Translations under genes and position numbers: made by a program
The notes under the pieces: generated by a model
Told to the model about the DNA's origin: nothing
The model's database searches: none
What the model saw: only the letters and a program-made list of their open reading frames with translations
In this document: positions 1 to 7,874 of the stretch, piece after piece
Layout of the letters: each line of letters opens with the position of its first letter
Numbering within the stretch: the first letter of the stretch is position 1
Assembly (NCBI RefSeq): GCF_003149105.1
Contig: NZ_QGDS01000011.1
Location: forward strand, 1-64,000
Length of the DNA stretch: 64,000 bases
Source of the DNA: Faecalicatena contorta
GTDB taxonomy: Bacteria; Bacillota; Clostridia; Lachnospirales; Lachnospiraceae
Direction of reading: 5' to 3'

Positions 1-197
1 ATTCAAGTTTCCGCAAGGTAACAAAACAGGGAGCATTTCCGAACGAGAACGCATTGCTAAAACTGCTGTATCTGCGAATAACAGAGCTATATAAGAAATG
101 GGAAGGAGGTCATGTACATAGCTGGGCACTGGTGAGAAACCAGTTGGATGTAGATCCGAAAATCCAGCCAAGAATTCGAAAATATGAAAGAGTCTAA
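1..197 (+). mobile_element. IS256-family transposase, C-terminal fragment (cut by window start)
   Basis: The frame beginning at base 3 is open from the window edge to a TAA at 195-197 and encodes 64 residues. They read as the C-terminus of an IS256/Mutator-type DDE transposase: SFRKVTKQGAFPNENALLK, then LYLRITELYKKW, then WALVRNQLDVDPKI. This run is typical of the family's last 60-70 residues. The rest of the gene lies outside the window, so intactness cannot be judged. About 100-165 bases after the stop there is a perfect hairpin and then an AT-rich stretch that could contain the element's terminal repeat, but no repeat pair can be shown from one end. Family identity is a recognition from memory of conserved residues; confidence in the family is good. 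Confidence 0.8.
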
Positions 198-512
198 GAA
201 TCTAACAACCACCATCATATACGGATGGTCTGATTGTGGTACCCTAAAATGGGCCGCCCCCGTTGACGGGGAGAAAGCAAGGCTGAACTCATGAAAATAC
301 CGGTGCATGAACACCGGTATTATAAAAAATCAAAATTTACACATTTTACTTGACAAACCCCTTAACGATAAAAAGCCGATTATAATTAAACGTCCAGGGG
401 GCACCTTTGATACAGCGCAATCATGGTGTTGCCCCCACCTATGATTGCAGCTGTGGATAAGATTACTACTATTCGCTTTGATAATAACAGGCGTCTTCAA
501 GTATCATTAATA
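198..512. other. Non-coding stretch between IS256 remnant and thiE
   Basis: I see no gene here. A perfect 10-bp hairpin lies at 296-305/312-321 with a 6-base loop; it is followed by TATAAAAAA, so it is a poor plus-strand terminator and may belong to the IS end. A second interrupted inverted repeat of GGGGGCACC type spans about 398-437 and could be the thi-operon terminator read on the minus strand, but no strong U-tract follows it. The stretch probably includes the IS256 right boundary somewhere near 330-365. Confidence 0.5.
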
Positions 513-1223
513 TTATTCTTTACACGGCTTGTTAGCTTTCCAGGCCTCAATCAGTTTTACAGCCTCCGCTTTAGGATCATCGGCTTCGGATATGGCGGAT
601 ACGACAAAGAATCCGCCCACTCCTGTTCGGGCGAGTTCCGGAATATCGCAAAGCGTTACCCCGCCGCCTATCACAACCGGCACAGGACTAAGCCTGGCAA
701 GCTTCGAAATATCGGAAAAGCTTCTCGTAATCACTTTCCCATCGGGCCCAAGACCGCAATCCGGTTTTGTCTGCGTTTCGTGCAGCGGACCTGCCCCGAA
801 ATAGTCGATTTGGCCGACATCGGTCGTTTTGATGTAATCAAATAATTCATGGGTTCTGGCCGACAGCCCGATGATAGAATCCTCACCCAAATATTCCCGG
901 CAGACTTCCACAGGGATATCCGACTGGCCGACGTGTATCCCGTCAACCTTGATCCCCTGTTTTCTGGCTGCTAAAACAACATCCAGACGGTCATCCACAA
1001 GAAGAGTCACTTGATCTGACCTGCCAAATTTGGCAAGTATAGCAGCTGCCTCTCGGGTCAGCTCAATCATTTCGCTGGCTGAAGCCGTCTTGGAACGAAT
1101 CTGCAAGCAGGTAAACCCGGCTTCGACCACGTCTGTGATAATCTGACCGACAGGTCTTCCCTTTGTATTCTCCGGCCCTACTACAAAATAGGCCGATATA
1201 TCTAACTTTTTTCTGTTTCTCAT
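513..1223 (-). CDS. thiE: Thiamine-phosphate synthase ThiE
   Basis: This 236-residue protein joins HMP pyrophosphate to the thiazole phosphate to give thiamine monophosphate in the cytoplasm. Motifs in TIM-barrel order are QIRSKTAS near residue 42 (substrate-binding strand), DDRLDVVLA near 77, GIHVGQSD near 95, IGLSARTHE near 118, YFGAGPLHETQTKPD near 140 (pyrophosphate and Mg loop) and VVIGGGVT near 183 (phosphate loop). Length is slightly above the usual 205-220. Its ATG overlaps the stop of the upstream thiamine-binding gene by four bases (ATGA), so the two are translationally coupled. It is the last gene of the thi operon. No terminator is obvious immediately downstream. Confidence 0.93.
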   Translation of the reverse strand: MRNRKKLDISAYFVVGPENTKGRPVGQIITDVVEAGFTCLQIRSKTASASEMIELTREAAAILAKFGRSDQVTLLVDDRLDVVLAARKQGIKVDGIHVGQSDIPVEVCREYLGEDSIIGLSARTHELFDYIKTTDVGQIDYFGAGPLHETQTKPDCGLGPDGKVITRSFSDISKLARLSPVPVVIGGGVTLCDIPELARTGVGGFFVVSAISEADDPKAEAVKLIEAWKANKPCKE

Positions 1224-1525
1224 TTTTGTTCCCCCAATATGTCGTTGACTTTGTTAACTTTTGTATTGATGGTGTTCGTAAACCCGGGGCGTATATCAGC
1301 TTTTAGAACAACCTCGGTGCGAATCCCCTTATTAGCAAGTACGAATGTTGCATCTTTTACAACTTTCATCACGGCATCCCATTCACCCTCAATTTCCGTA
1401 AACATTGCTGTTGTGCGGTTCGGGAGCCCAGACTCACGAATAACTTTCACAACTTCTGCAACCTCAGATACAAGTTCCTCGCCCACACCAAAGGGCGCAA
1501 TTGCAATTGCAACTAATACGTTCAT
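1220..1525 (-). CDS. Thiamine-binding protein, MTH1187/DUF77 family
   Basis: This 101-residue protein matches the small ferredoxin-like fold family (MTH1187, YqgV, DUF77/TIGR00106 type). Hallmarks are the N-terminal MNVLVAIAIAPFG strand, the VAEVVKVIRESGLPNRT helix-turn, TAMFTEIEGEWDAVM, and the C-terminal GIRTEVVLKADIRPG strand. Members bind thiamine or its precursors; their role in the cell is uncertain and they often sit in thiamine operons. Here the gene lies between thiM and thiE, three bases after the thiM stop and overlapping the thiE start, which strongly suggests a thiamine role. Whether it is a carrier, storage protein or regulator cannot be told from sequence. Confidence 0.85.
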   Translation of the reverse strand: MNVLVAIAIAPFGVGEELVSEVAEVVKVIRESGLPNRTTAMFTEIEGEWDAVMKVVKDATFVLANKGIRTEVVLKADIRPGFTNTINTKVNKVNDILGEQK

Positions 1526-1528
1526 ACT

Positions 1529-2365
1529 TTAAACCTCCTCGACATCAAATGGGTTGCCGGCTATATCAGCCGCAGTGGCTTTATATAATTCATTGAGAAA
1601 CTCAAGTTGAAAGCCTGCCGGCCCATCTGTTTTGCTTTCAGCACGTTTTCCCGCCAAATTATATACAGCAGTGCCGGTGACTGCTGCAATAAACGGCGAA
1701 GTCACAGCTGCGTACACCCCCACTACTCCGCCCAAAGAACAGCCCGCCCCGGTGATTTTCTCCATAAAATGAGATCCTCCATGAGAAAAGACCACTGCAA
1801 AACCATCCGTAATTAAATCCGTTTTGCCTGAGACGGCAACAGCCCCGCCCGTCCACCGGGCCAGCGCGACCGCTGCATTCTTTGCAGCGATAACAGAATC
1901 TGTAGAATCAACACCACGAACATTGGATGCCTTTGTCCCGCCATCCAATCCCCATAAACCAGCTAATGCGATGATTTCCGACGCATTGCCGCGGATTACA
2001 CTCGGCTTATACGCTTTAAATTGTCTGAGCAGCTCGGTTCTGAGTGAACCGATACCAACGGCTACCGGATCCAGAACCCATGGCTTCCCGTTTTCATACA
2101 GAGTTTTAGCCGTCAAAGGCAACGTCTGCCCGTAAATCGGCGTAAGTGTACCGACATTGATATATGTAGCCCCACCAGCTTTCGCCAGAAATTCACCTTC
2201 ATCGGGCAGATAGACCATGGCGGCGGACCCGCCCACGGCAAGCTGCGCATTGGCCACAAAATTGATGGTCACACTGTTGGTAATTGACCCCGCCATGGGA
2301 TTAGTCTTTTTCACCTCGTCAACTGCCTGGATGATTTGTTTTTGAATATCCGCTTTCGTTCTCAT
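1529..2365 (-). CDS. thiM: Hydroxyethylthiazole kinase ThiM
   Basis: This 278-residue kinase phosphorylates 4-methyl-5-(2-hydroxyethyl)thiazole and is a salvage step for thiamine. Recognisable family segments are SITNSVTINFVANAQLAVGG near residue 26 (THNITN-type thiazole site), GTLTPIYGQTLPLTAKTL, WVLDPVAVGIGSLR near 95, VIRGNASEIIALAG near 118, and the C-terminal ATP site ITGAGCSLGGVVG near 206, where the catalytic cysteine of the GTGC-type motif is present. The ribosome site AAAGGA precedes the ATG. ThiM together with ThiC and ThiE gives partial de novo synthesis (HMP branch) plus thiazole salvage; no thiazole synthase genes (thiG, thiH, thiS) and no thiD lie in this window. Confidence 0.92.
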   Translation of the reverse strand: MRTKADIQKQIIQAVDEVKKTNPMAGSITNSVTINFVANAQLAVGGSAAMVYLPDEGEFLAKAGGATYINVGTLTPIYGQTLPLTAKTLYENGKPWVLDPVAVGIGSLRTELLRQFKAYKPSVIRGNASEIIALAGLWGLDGGTKASNVRGVDSTDSVIAAKNAAVALARWTGGAVAVSGKTDLITDGFAVVFSHGGSHFMEKITGAGCSLGGVVGVYAAVTSPFIAAVTGTAVYNLAGKRAESKTDGPAGFQLEFLNELYKATAADIAGNPFDVEEV

Positions 2366-2437
2366 TTTTTGTAATTCCTTTCTAACTAAATTTCCTTTTT
2401 AACTTCGGTTATTTTTAAACATGTTTACTTCTGAACC

Positions 2438-3745
2438 TTATTCATCAAAAATGGATACAATCTCCCCATCAAGAATACGGTTCATATTCTTAACGGCGCA
2501 GAAGTTACCGCACATACTGCAGGTGTCTTCTTTTTGCGGCTGTGAAGATTCTCTGTAGGTTTTGGCCTTTTGGGGATCGATTGCAAGCTCAAACATTCTG
2601 TTCCAGTCCAGCTTGTGGCGCGCCTTGCTCATTTCATTGTCCCAGTCTGCTGCGCCGGGCAGTCCCTTGGCAATATCGGCGGCATGGGCAGCAATCCGCA
2701 CCGCAATGATTCCCTCCTTTACATCGTTTACATCGGGCAGACGCAAATGCTCAGCAGGAGTCACGTAGCACAAAAACGCCGCGCCGTGCTGAGCGGCGAT
2801 TGCCCCGCCGATTGCTGAGGTGATATGGTCGTAGCCAGGGGCAATGTCGGTAACAATCGGACCAAGAACATAAAATGGGGCTCCGTAGCATAATGTTTTC
2901 TGAATCTCCATATTCGCCGCAATCTGGTTCATAGGCATATGTCCCGGCCCTTCAATCATAACCTGAACATCCTTTGCCCACGCTCTTTTAGTAAGCTCCC
3001 CGAGTGTAATTAGTTCCTCAATCTGTGCGGCGTCAGTGCCGTCGGCAAGACATCCCGGGCGGCAGGCATCCCCAAGACTCAGAGTAACGTCGTGCTCACG
3101 GCAGATTTTGAGAACATCGTCGAAGTGCTCGTAGAAGGGGTTTTCCTTTCCCGTCATTTCCATCCACGCATAGATAATAGAACCGCCGCGGGAAACGATA
3201 TTCATCATCCGTTTGTTACGCTTGAACTTTTCGGCGGTTTCTTTGTTGATTCCACAATGAATGGTCATAAAATCAACGCCGTCCTCGGCATGCATCCTGA
3301 CAATATCAAGCCATTCCTCGGTTGTGATTTGCATGAGGGGCTTATGGTAATACACCACCGCGTCATAAATCGGAACCGTTCCGATCATGGCGGGGCAGCT
3401 TTTTGTGAGCATTCTGCGGAACTTTCTCGTATCCCCGAATGAGCTCAAATCCATAATTGCCTCAGCTCCCATATCAATCGCACTGTTTACTTTTTCAAGC
3501 TCCATTTCCAGGCTTTCCATATCTCTGGATGTTCCGAGATTGACATTGATTTTTGTTTTCAACGCCGCACCCACGCCGTTGGGAGATATGGATTTGTGCC
3601 GTTTATTGCACGGAATAATCACCTTTCCCTCCCCCATCAGCTTTACAAGCGCTTGCTCGGAAATTTGTTCCTTTTCGGCCACCACCTTCATTTCCTCGGT
3701 AACATAGTTGTTTCTGGCTGCTTCCATTTGTGTTGCAAATTTCAT
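2438..3745 (-). CDS. thiC: Phosphomethylpyrimidine synthase ThiC
   Basis: ThiC is a radical-SAM enzyme that rearranges aminoimidazole ribotide to HMP phosphate. The 435-residue length fits the shorter Firmicutes form. The [15 protein letters not shown] signature near residue 264 and the C-terminal Fe-S motif CSMCGNFC (C-x2-C-x4-C, the non-canonical SAM cluster site) are intact. The [18 protein letters not shown] segment near 70 is also typical. Start ATG follows GAAGGAAAG. It is the first gene of the operon and lies directly downstream of two tandem TPP riboswitches on the same strand, so end-product repression is expected. Confidence 0.97.
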   Translation of the reverse strand: MKFATQMEAARNNYVTEEMKVVAEKEQISEQALVKLMGEGKVIIPCNKRHKSISPNGVGAALKTKINVNLGTSRDMESLEMELEKVNSAIDMGAEAIMDLSSFGDTRKFRRMLTKSCPAMIGTVPIYDAVVYYHKPLMQITTEEWLDIVRMHAEDGVDFMTIHCGINKETAEKFKRNKRMMNIVSRGGSIIYAWMEMTGKENPFYEHFDDVLKICREHDVTLSLGDACRPGCLADGTDAAQIEELITLGELTKRAWAKDVQVMIEGPGHMPMNQIAANMEIQKTLCYGAPFYVLGPIVTDIAPGYDHITSAIGGAIAAQHGAAFLCYVTPAEHLRLPDVNDVKEGIIAVRIAAHAADIAKGLPGAADWDNEMSKARHKLDWNRMFELAIDPQKAKTYRESSQPQKEDTCSMCGNFCAVKNMNRILDGEIVSIFDE

Positions 3746-3775
3746 ACTTTCCTTCTTTCCCAGAGGAGCGCAAAA

Positions 3776-3807
3776 GCGGAGAGTTACCGAAATAGGCAGC
3801 TCTCCGC
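3776..3807 (-). terminator. Hairpin with short U-run after the second TPP aptamer
   Basis: An 8-bp stem (3776-3783 with 3800-3807) is followed on the minus strand by TTTT at 3772-3775, about 25 bases upstream of the thiC ATG. It is placed as the expression platform of the promoter-distal TPP aptamer. It may act as a weak intrinsic terminator or may control access to the ribosome site; the U-run is too short to decide. Confidence 0.55.
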
Positions 3808-3823
3808 ATTAAGCAATTTTCTA

Positions 3824-3908
3824 TGCTCCCTACGGCGGCATTACCCGCATCAGGTAAAGGGTCGAAGCACTACAGCTTCCTCTCAGCCTGCTTTTGCAAG
3901 CTCCCCTG
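3824..3908 (-). promoter_or_regulatory. TPP riboswitch B (thiC-proximal)
   Basis: Read on the minus strand this contains CAGGGGAGC, GGCTGAGAGG, CGACCCTTTACCTGATGC, GGGTAATGCCGCCGTAGG: the conserved helices P2-P5 of the THI element in the correct order. It sits about 80 bases upstream of the thiC ATG, with the hairpin at 3776-3807 as likely expression platform. It is nearly the same in core bases as the aptamer at 4051-4134. Confidence 0.95.
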
Positions 3909-3999
3909 AATATTTAGTTTATTTACACGCAGATCATAACCCGCAGGAACAACCTGCCGGCCTAATCTGTTATGTATCTTTTCATAATGACTTTTAGAT

Positions 4000-4032
4000 A
4001 AAAAAACAGGAGACACCTGATTTGGTGTCTCC
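4000..4032 (-). terminator. Intrinsic terminator between the two TPP aptamers
   Basis: A perfect 9-bp stem (4009-4017 with 4024-4032, 6-base loop) is followed on the minus strand by CTG and then a T7 run at 4000-4006. It lies just after aptamer A and before aptamer B, so it is the natural expression platform of aptamer A. Confidence 0.88.
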
Positions 4033-4050
4033 GAAAAAAATCACTCTTTG

Positions 4051-4134
4051 ACTTCCTACGGCGGCATTATCCGCATCAGGTTAAAGGGTCGAAGTTCGAT
4101 GACTTCCTCTCAGCCTGCTTCACAAGCTCCCCTG
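4051..4134 (-). promoter_or_regulatory. TPP riboswitch A (promoter-proximal)
   Basis: The minus strand reads CAGGGGAGC, GGCTGAGAGG, CGACCCTTTAACCTGATGC, GGATAATGCCGCCGTAGG, a complete THI-element core. It starts only a few bases after the predicted transcription start and is followed by a strong terminator at 4000-4032. With aptamer B it forms a tandem arrangement in a single leader. Confidence 0.95.
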
Positions 4135-4145
4135 TTATTTAATAA

Positions 4146-4174
4146 GTTATAGCACATATAAAAGGAAATGTCAA
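4146..4174 (-). promoter_or_regulatory. Promoter of the thiamine operon
   Basis: On the minus strand a perfect TTGACA (4169-4174) is separated by 17 bases from TATAAC (4146-4151). Predicted transcription start is about 4139, immediately before aptamer A. Confidence 0.8.
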
Positions 4175-4197
4175 TTCGCTTTCACTTAACTCCGTAC

Positions 4198-5202
4198 TTA
4201 CCATGTTTTAAGCTTTATTTTCATATCCTCTAAATATGCTTCTACCTCCTCTGGATTTTCTCTGGAAAGCGGTATACCGGGAATGACGGTCCGTTTCTTG
4301 ATTTCTTTCCCGCGGATGGTATTTATAATGCTCTGCATTGCGACTTTTCCCATAGTATCCGGGTCCTGACCGGTTACAAACTGGAGGATATTATCATCTG
4401 CCAGCAGCATTTTGGCAATCTGTTCCCCGGAGTCAGTTCCGAACACAACAATCTTTCCCGCATTTCCGGTGTTCTTAACCGCCAGGGTTGCACTGATCGT
4501 ACCGCCCTCGTTTGCCGCCCAGATAATATCAATCTCCGGGTTTGCGGAAATCATCTCCGTGGCAGTTGACACACCGCTGGATACCATCCACGCATCCATA
4601 TCTGCCACTACTTCTACCCTGGGCATTTCTTTTATGGCGCTTAAAAAACCTTTAGTTCTTCTGGCACTCATATCAGCGAGCTGGCTTTTAAACTGCAGGA
4701 TACCGATTCTGGCCTTACCGCCGAGCTTCTTTTCAATATAGGCCCTACAGGCTTCTCCCGTAATTTTCCCCAGGCCCTCCTGGTCCATCTCGATATAACC
4801 CGATTGGAAATCATCCTCCATAGACATATGTACCGAATATATTTTTACGCCTTCCTCGTACGCCTTTTTCAAAGCTGGCATTGATGCCTCCACGCTTACC
4901 GGAGATATACAGAGACCATCCACCCTCTTTTCCACATAGGATTCTATTGCATCTACTTCCCTGGCCAACTGACTTCCGCTGTTTGTCATCATCACTTCTG
5001 CTCCCTGCCGGTCTGCTTCCCGCTTCATGGCAAGCTGCAAAAGCCTCTGAAATTGATCATCCTGAAGCGCTATGACTCCTATTGTTAATCTATCTCCCTG
5101 GCTTTGACTAACCGTATGCGGATTTGAATCTCTATACGCAGATACTGCAAGTATCATCAAGCACACGATGACTGCGCTGATTTCAGCAAACTTCCGTTTC
5201 AT
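4198..5202 (-). CDS. Second sugar-type solute-binding protein, no lipobox cysteine
   Basis: This 334-residue protein has the type I periplasmic-binding fold of ribose/galactose receptors: RLTIGVIALQDDQFQ near residue 38, VDGLCISPVSVEA near 94, GEACRAYIEKKLGGKARIGI near 150, NPEIDIIWAANEGG near 222 and VVFGTDSGEQI near 252. The N-terminus has a basic start and a hydrophobic stretch (ISAVIVCLMILAVSAY), but where a lipobox would end in Cys the residue is Tyr (AVSAY). It may be held by an uncleaved signal anchor or be secreted. It is the last gene of the operon with a canonical RbsB-like lipoprotein (7875-8843) as first gene. Two different binding proteins in one operon, next to a YesM/YesN pair, raises the possibility that this one serves signalling; this is inference. 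Confidence 0.85.
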   Translation of the reverse strand: MKRKFAEISAVIVCLMILAVSAYRDSNPHTVSQSQGDRLTIGVIALQDDQFQRLLQLAMKREADRQGAEVMMTNSGSQLAREVDAIESYVEKRVDGLCISPVSVEASMPALKKAYEEGVKIYSVHMSMEDDFQSGYIEMDQEGLGKITGEACRAYIEKKLGGKARIGILQFKSQLADMSARRTKGFLSAIKEMPRVEVVADMDAWMVSSGVSTATEMISANPEIDIIWAANEGGTISATLAVKNTGNAGKIVVFGTDSGEQIAKMLLADDNILQFVTGQDPDTMGKVAMQSIINTIRGKEIKKRTVIPGIPLSRENPEEVEAYLEDMKIKLKTW

Positions 5203-5235
5203 AACGCATCTCCTCTTATGTGTTCTTAGGTGATT

Positions 5236-6231
5236 TTATTTGTTTTTCCTTCTTACGTCAATATATACTGCCAATAAAATAATTGCCCCCTGAGCAATCA
5301 GCTGATAATACGCCGGTACTTTCATCAGGTTCATTCCATTTGATAAAGTACCTATAATAATCGCTCCAATCAGCACACCCCCAATTTTACCTTCACCGCC
5401 GGACATGCTCACTCCGCCTAATACAGTTGCAGAAATTGCATCCAGTTCGCCTCCCTGAGATACTGTAGGCTGACCGGAATACAATCGGGAGGCAGTGATA
5501 ATTCCTGCAATTGAAGCCATCAGCGCTACCAATATGTATACAATCCAGATGATATTTTTGGTATTAATTCCTGAAAATTTTGCTGCTTCACGGTTCCCGC
5601 CGATTGCATATACCGCGCGGCCAAATTTACTTTTGGATAATGTCAGACTCATAATCGCCAGCATAATAAACATGATAATAACCGGAATAGGAATTCCTGC
5701 AATATATCCATTTCCCAGTATGCCAAAGCTGTCCGGAGTCCGGACCGGCCGGCCTTGTGAGTAGATATAGGAAAATCCCCTCGCCATTGTCATCATTGCC
5801 AGAGTTACAATGAATGGTGGAATCTGTGTTCTGGAAATTACAAACCCGGAGAATGCGCCGCACAACGTACCGGCAGCAACTCCGCATAAGATAGCCACGG
5901 CATAAGGCATTCCCGATTGAATCAAGCCGGCGCACAGGGTACCTGACAGCGCTACCACCGAACCTACCGAGAGGTCGATTCCCGCTGTAATAATTGCAAA
6001 TGCCATCCCAAACGCAATAATTGCATTGGGTGCAATTTGGCGGAGAATGGTAATCAGATTATCTTTCTGCAGAAACTTTCCTGGTGCCACAAACGAAATA
6101 ATAATAATCATGATAACAAGGCCGATTAATATCCCTGCATTATCTATCAAATATCCCATTCCAGGGACTTTCCTTAATTGTTCATTTTTCAGCCATCTTT
6201 CTTCCCTGGTCTGTTTATTTGTTTTTGCCAT
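5236..6231 (-). CDS. Ribose-type ABC transporter permease
   Basis: A 331-residue integral membrane protein of the RbsC/BPD_transp_2 family. The conserved core is ITAGIDLSVGSVVALSGTLCAG near residue 82, followed by PPFIVTLAMMTMARGFSYIYSQGRPV near 138 and LDAISATVLGGVSMSGGEGKIGGVLIGAI near 260. About eight to ten hydrophobic helices are visible. It forms the membrane channel for the sugar delivered by the lipoprotein at 7875-8843. The ATPase gene ends two bases upstream, indicating tight co-expression. Substrate cannot be assigned. Confidence 0.93.
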   Translation of the reverse strand: MAKTNKQTREERWLKNEQLRKVPGMGYLIDNAGILIGLVIMIIIISFVAPGKFLQKDNLITILRQIAPNAIIAFGMAFAIITAGIDLSVGSVVALSGTLCAGLIQSGMPYAVAILCGVAAGTLCGAFSGFVISRTQIPPFIVTLAMMTMARGFSYIYSQGRPVRTPDSFGILGNGYIAGIPIPVIIMFIMLAIMSLTLSKSKFGRAVYAIGGNREAAKFSGINTKNIIWIVYILVALMASIAGIITASRLYSGQPTVSQGGELDAISATVLGGVSMSGGEGKIGGVLIGAIIIGTLSNGMNLMKVPAYYQLIAQGAIILLAVYIDVRRKNK

Positions 6232-6233
6232 TT

Positions 6234-7727
6234 CTATCCCTCCAATGCATATTTGATAATCTTATCCTGTGTGATGTCATCCTGCTCCAGAATGCCTGCC
6301 TGTTTCATCTCCCGCATCACTACAACCCTGTGGCTTAAATTTACCACTTCAGGAAGTTCCGAAGATACCAGGATGATACCCACACCGTTTTGTGCCAGTT
6401 CGGTAATCAACTGATAAATTTCCTGTTTTGCACCAACATCAATTCCTCTGGTTGGTTCATCAAGTATCAGCACCTTGGGCTCGGTTGCCAGCCATTTTGC
6501 CAGCACCACCTTTTGCTGGTTTCCTCCGCTCAAATTGATTACCCGCTGTTTATAGGAAGGTGTCTTAATCCGCAGTCTCTTTCCATAATCCTCTATCAGT
6601 TTGTCATGTACTTTCCTGTTTAACTTAATTCCATGAATTATATGCTTTAATATGGCCAGCGTGATATTGTACTCTATGTCCTGAATAAGTACCAGCCCTT
6701 CATCCTTTCTGCTCTCGGGGGCCAACACAATCCCGGCGTCAATTGCATCCCTGGGAGTCTTAATTATAACTTCTTTTCCCTCCAAGAATACTCTCCCGTC
6801 TGCAATTGCATCTATGCCAAACAACATTCTCATGATTTCTGTGCGTCCGCTGCCCACCAGGCCATAAAATCCGAGTATTTCTTTCTCTCTCACTTCAAAA
6901 TTTATTCCACTCAGCCTGTCACCCCGTGACAGGTTTTCTACACGCAGCAACTCTTTACCTATATTAAAATTCTTAGGCGGAAAAATACTTTTGAACTCCC
7001 GCCCAACCATCATACTCATCAGCCGTTCATTATCCACCTCCAAAACAGGTACTGTTGCAACATACTGTCCGTCTCTGATTACGGTAATCGTATCACACAT
7101 CTGGAAGATTTCTTCCAATCGATGGGATATGTATATGATAGAGATGTTTTGTTTCTTTAGCCCCTTTATAAAATCAAATAATTTCTTTACCTCTTTTTCT
7201 GCCAATGAAGAGGTTGGTTCATCCATAACGATAATCCTGGCATTTAAGGACAGTGCTTTCGCGATTTCCACCATCTGCTGCTGGGCAGTAGTCAGCTCCG
7301 ACACTTTCATGGTCGGCAGTATGCCTTCCATTCCAAATCTCTCCATAATCTCCCTGGCTTTCCGAATCATTTCGCGGTCATTGACCAGGCCAATTTTGTT
7401 CGCTTCCATTCTGCCCAAGAAGATATTCTCAGCCACAGTCATGTTAGCTGCCAGGCACAGCTCCTGATGAATTACACTGATCTTATATTTTTTTGCATCC
7501 TGTACCCCTCTGATATCCACTTTCTGACCGTTGATAAAGATTTCCCCCTGATCAGGTGAATGAATGCCGGCAAGAATTTTAATCAATGTGGATTTACCGG
7601 CACCATTCTCCCCTAATAAGGCATGTGTTTCGCCCTCCCGTAATTCTAAGGAAATGTCATCTAAGGCCACAACACCTGGAAATTCTTTGCGAATATGTTC
7701 CATTTTTAAGATAATGTTTTCTTTCAT
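6234..7727 (-). CDS. Ribose-type ABC transporter, tandem ATPase
   Basis: This roughly 497-residue protein has two ABC domains in tandem, the RbsA/MglA arrangement. Domain 1 has Walker A GENGAGKST and a degenerate signature (VSELTTAQQQMVEIAKAL) before IIVMDEPTSSL. Domain 2 has GLVGSGRTE at the Walker A position, a signature LSGGNQQKVVLAKWL and VLILDEPTRGIDVGAK, which is normal for the family. I place the start at the ATG at 7725-7727 (MKENIILKMEHI) because GGAGAGGCGG precedes it. The open frame extends 17 codons further upstream, but that extension runs into the hairpin at 7759-7824. Confidence 0.94.
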   Translation of the reverse strand: MKENIILKMEHIRKEFPGVVALDDISLELREGETHALLGENGAGKSTLIKILAGIHSPDQGEIFINGQKVDIRGVQDAKKYKISVIHQELCLAANMTVAENIFLGRMEANKIGLVNDREMIRKAREIMERFGMEGILPTMKVSELTTAQQQMVEIAKALSLNARIIVMDEPTSSLAEKEVKKLFDFIKGLKKQNISIIYISHRLEEIFQMCDTITVIRDGQYVATVPVLEVDNERLMSMMVGREFKSIFPPKNFNIGKELLRVENLSRGDRLSGINFEVREKEILGFYGLVGSGRTEIMRMLFGIDAIADGRVFLEGKEVIIKTPRDAIDAGIVLAPESRKDEGLVLIQDIEYNITLAILKHIIHGIKLNRKVHDKLIEDYGKRLRIKTPSYKQRVINLSGGNQQKVVLAKWLATEPKVLILDEPTRGIDVGAKQEIYQLITELAQNGVGIILVSSELPEVVNLSHRVVVMREMKQAGILEQDDITQDKIIKYALEG

Positions 7728-7758
7728 CCGCCTCTCCTCTTCCCGTCTGTCTTTAGAA

Positions 7759-7824
7759 AAGCTCCTCGCTGAAAGCAACTAAACTCGAAAGTACCTGGCT
7801 AAGTTGCTTTCGGTCAAGGAGCTT
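7759..7824 (-). terminator. Long intercistronic hairpin between binding protein and ATPase genes
   Basis: Two coaxial stems (7759-7766 with 7817-7824; 7771-7780 with 7802-7811) are followed on the minus strand by CTTTTCT. The hairpin lies just after the lipoprotein gene and before the ATPase gene. Such elements usually stop part of the transcription and protect the upstream mRNA, giving binding protein in excess over the transporter. Confidence 0.75.
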
Positions 7825-7874
7825 CTTTCTAAAGTTCATATCTTGAACGTCAGCCGTTCAAGAAGTATGCTTTG

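Noticed and set aside
423..845. Plus-strand open frames opposite thiE
   Set aside because: They are antisense shadows of a well-supported thiE gene and lack ribosome sites and recognisable motifs.
6234..7778. ATPase start 17 codons upstream of the chosen ATG
   Set aside because: The extra codons run into the intercistronic hairpin and lack a ribosome site; GGAGAGGCGG precedes the ATG at 7727.
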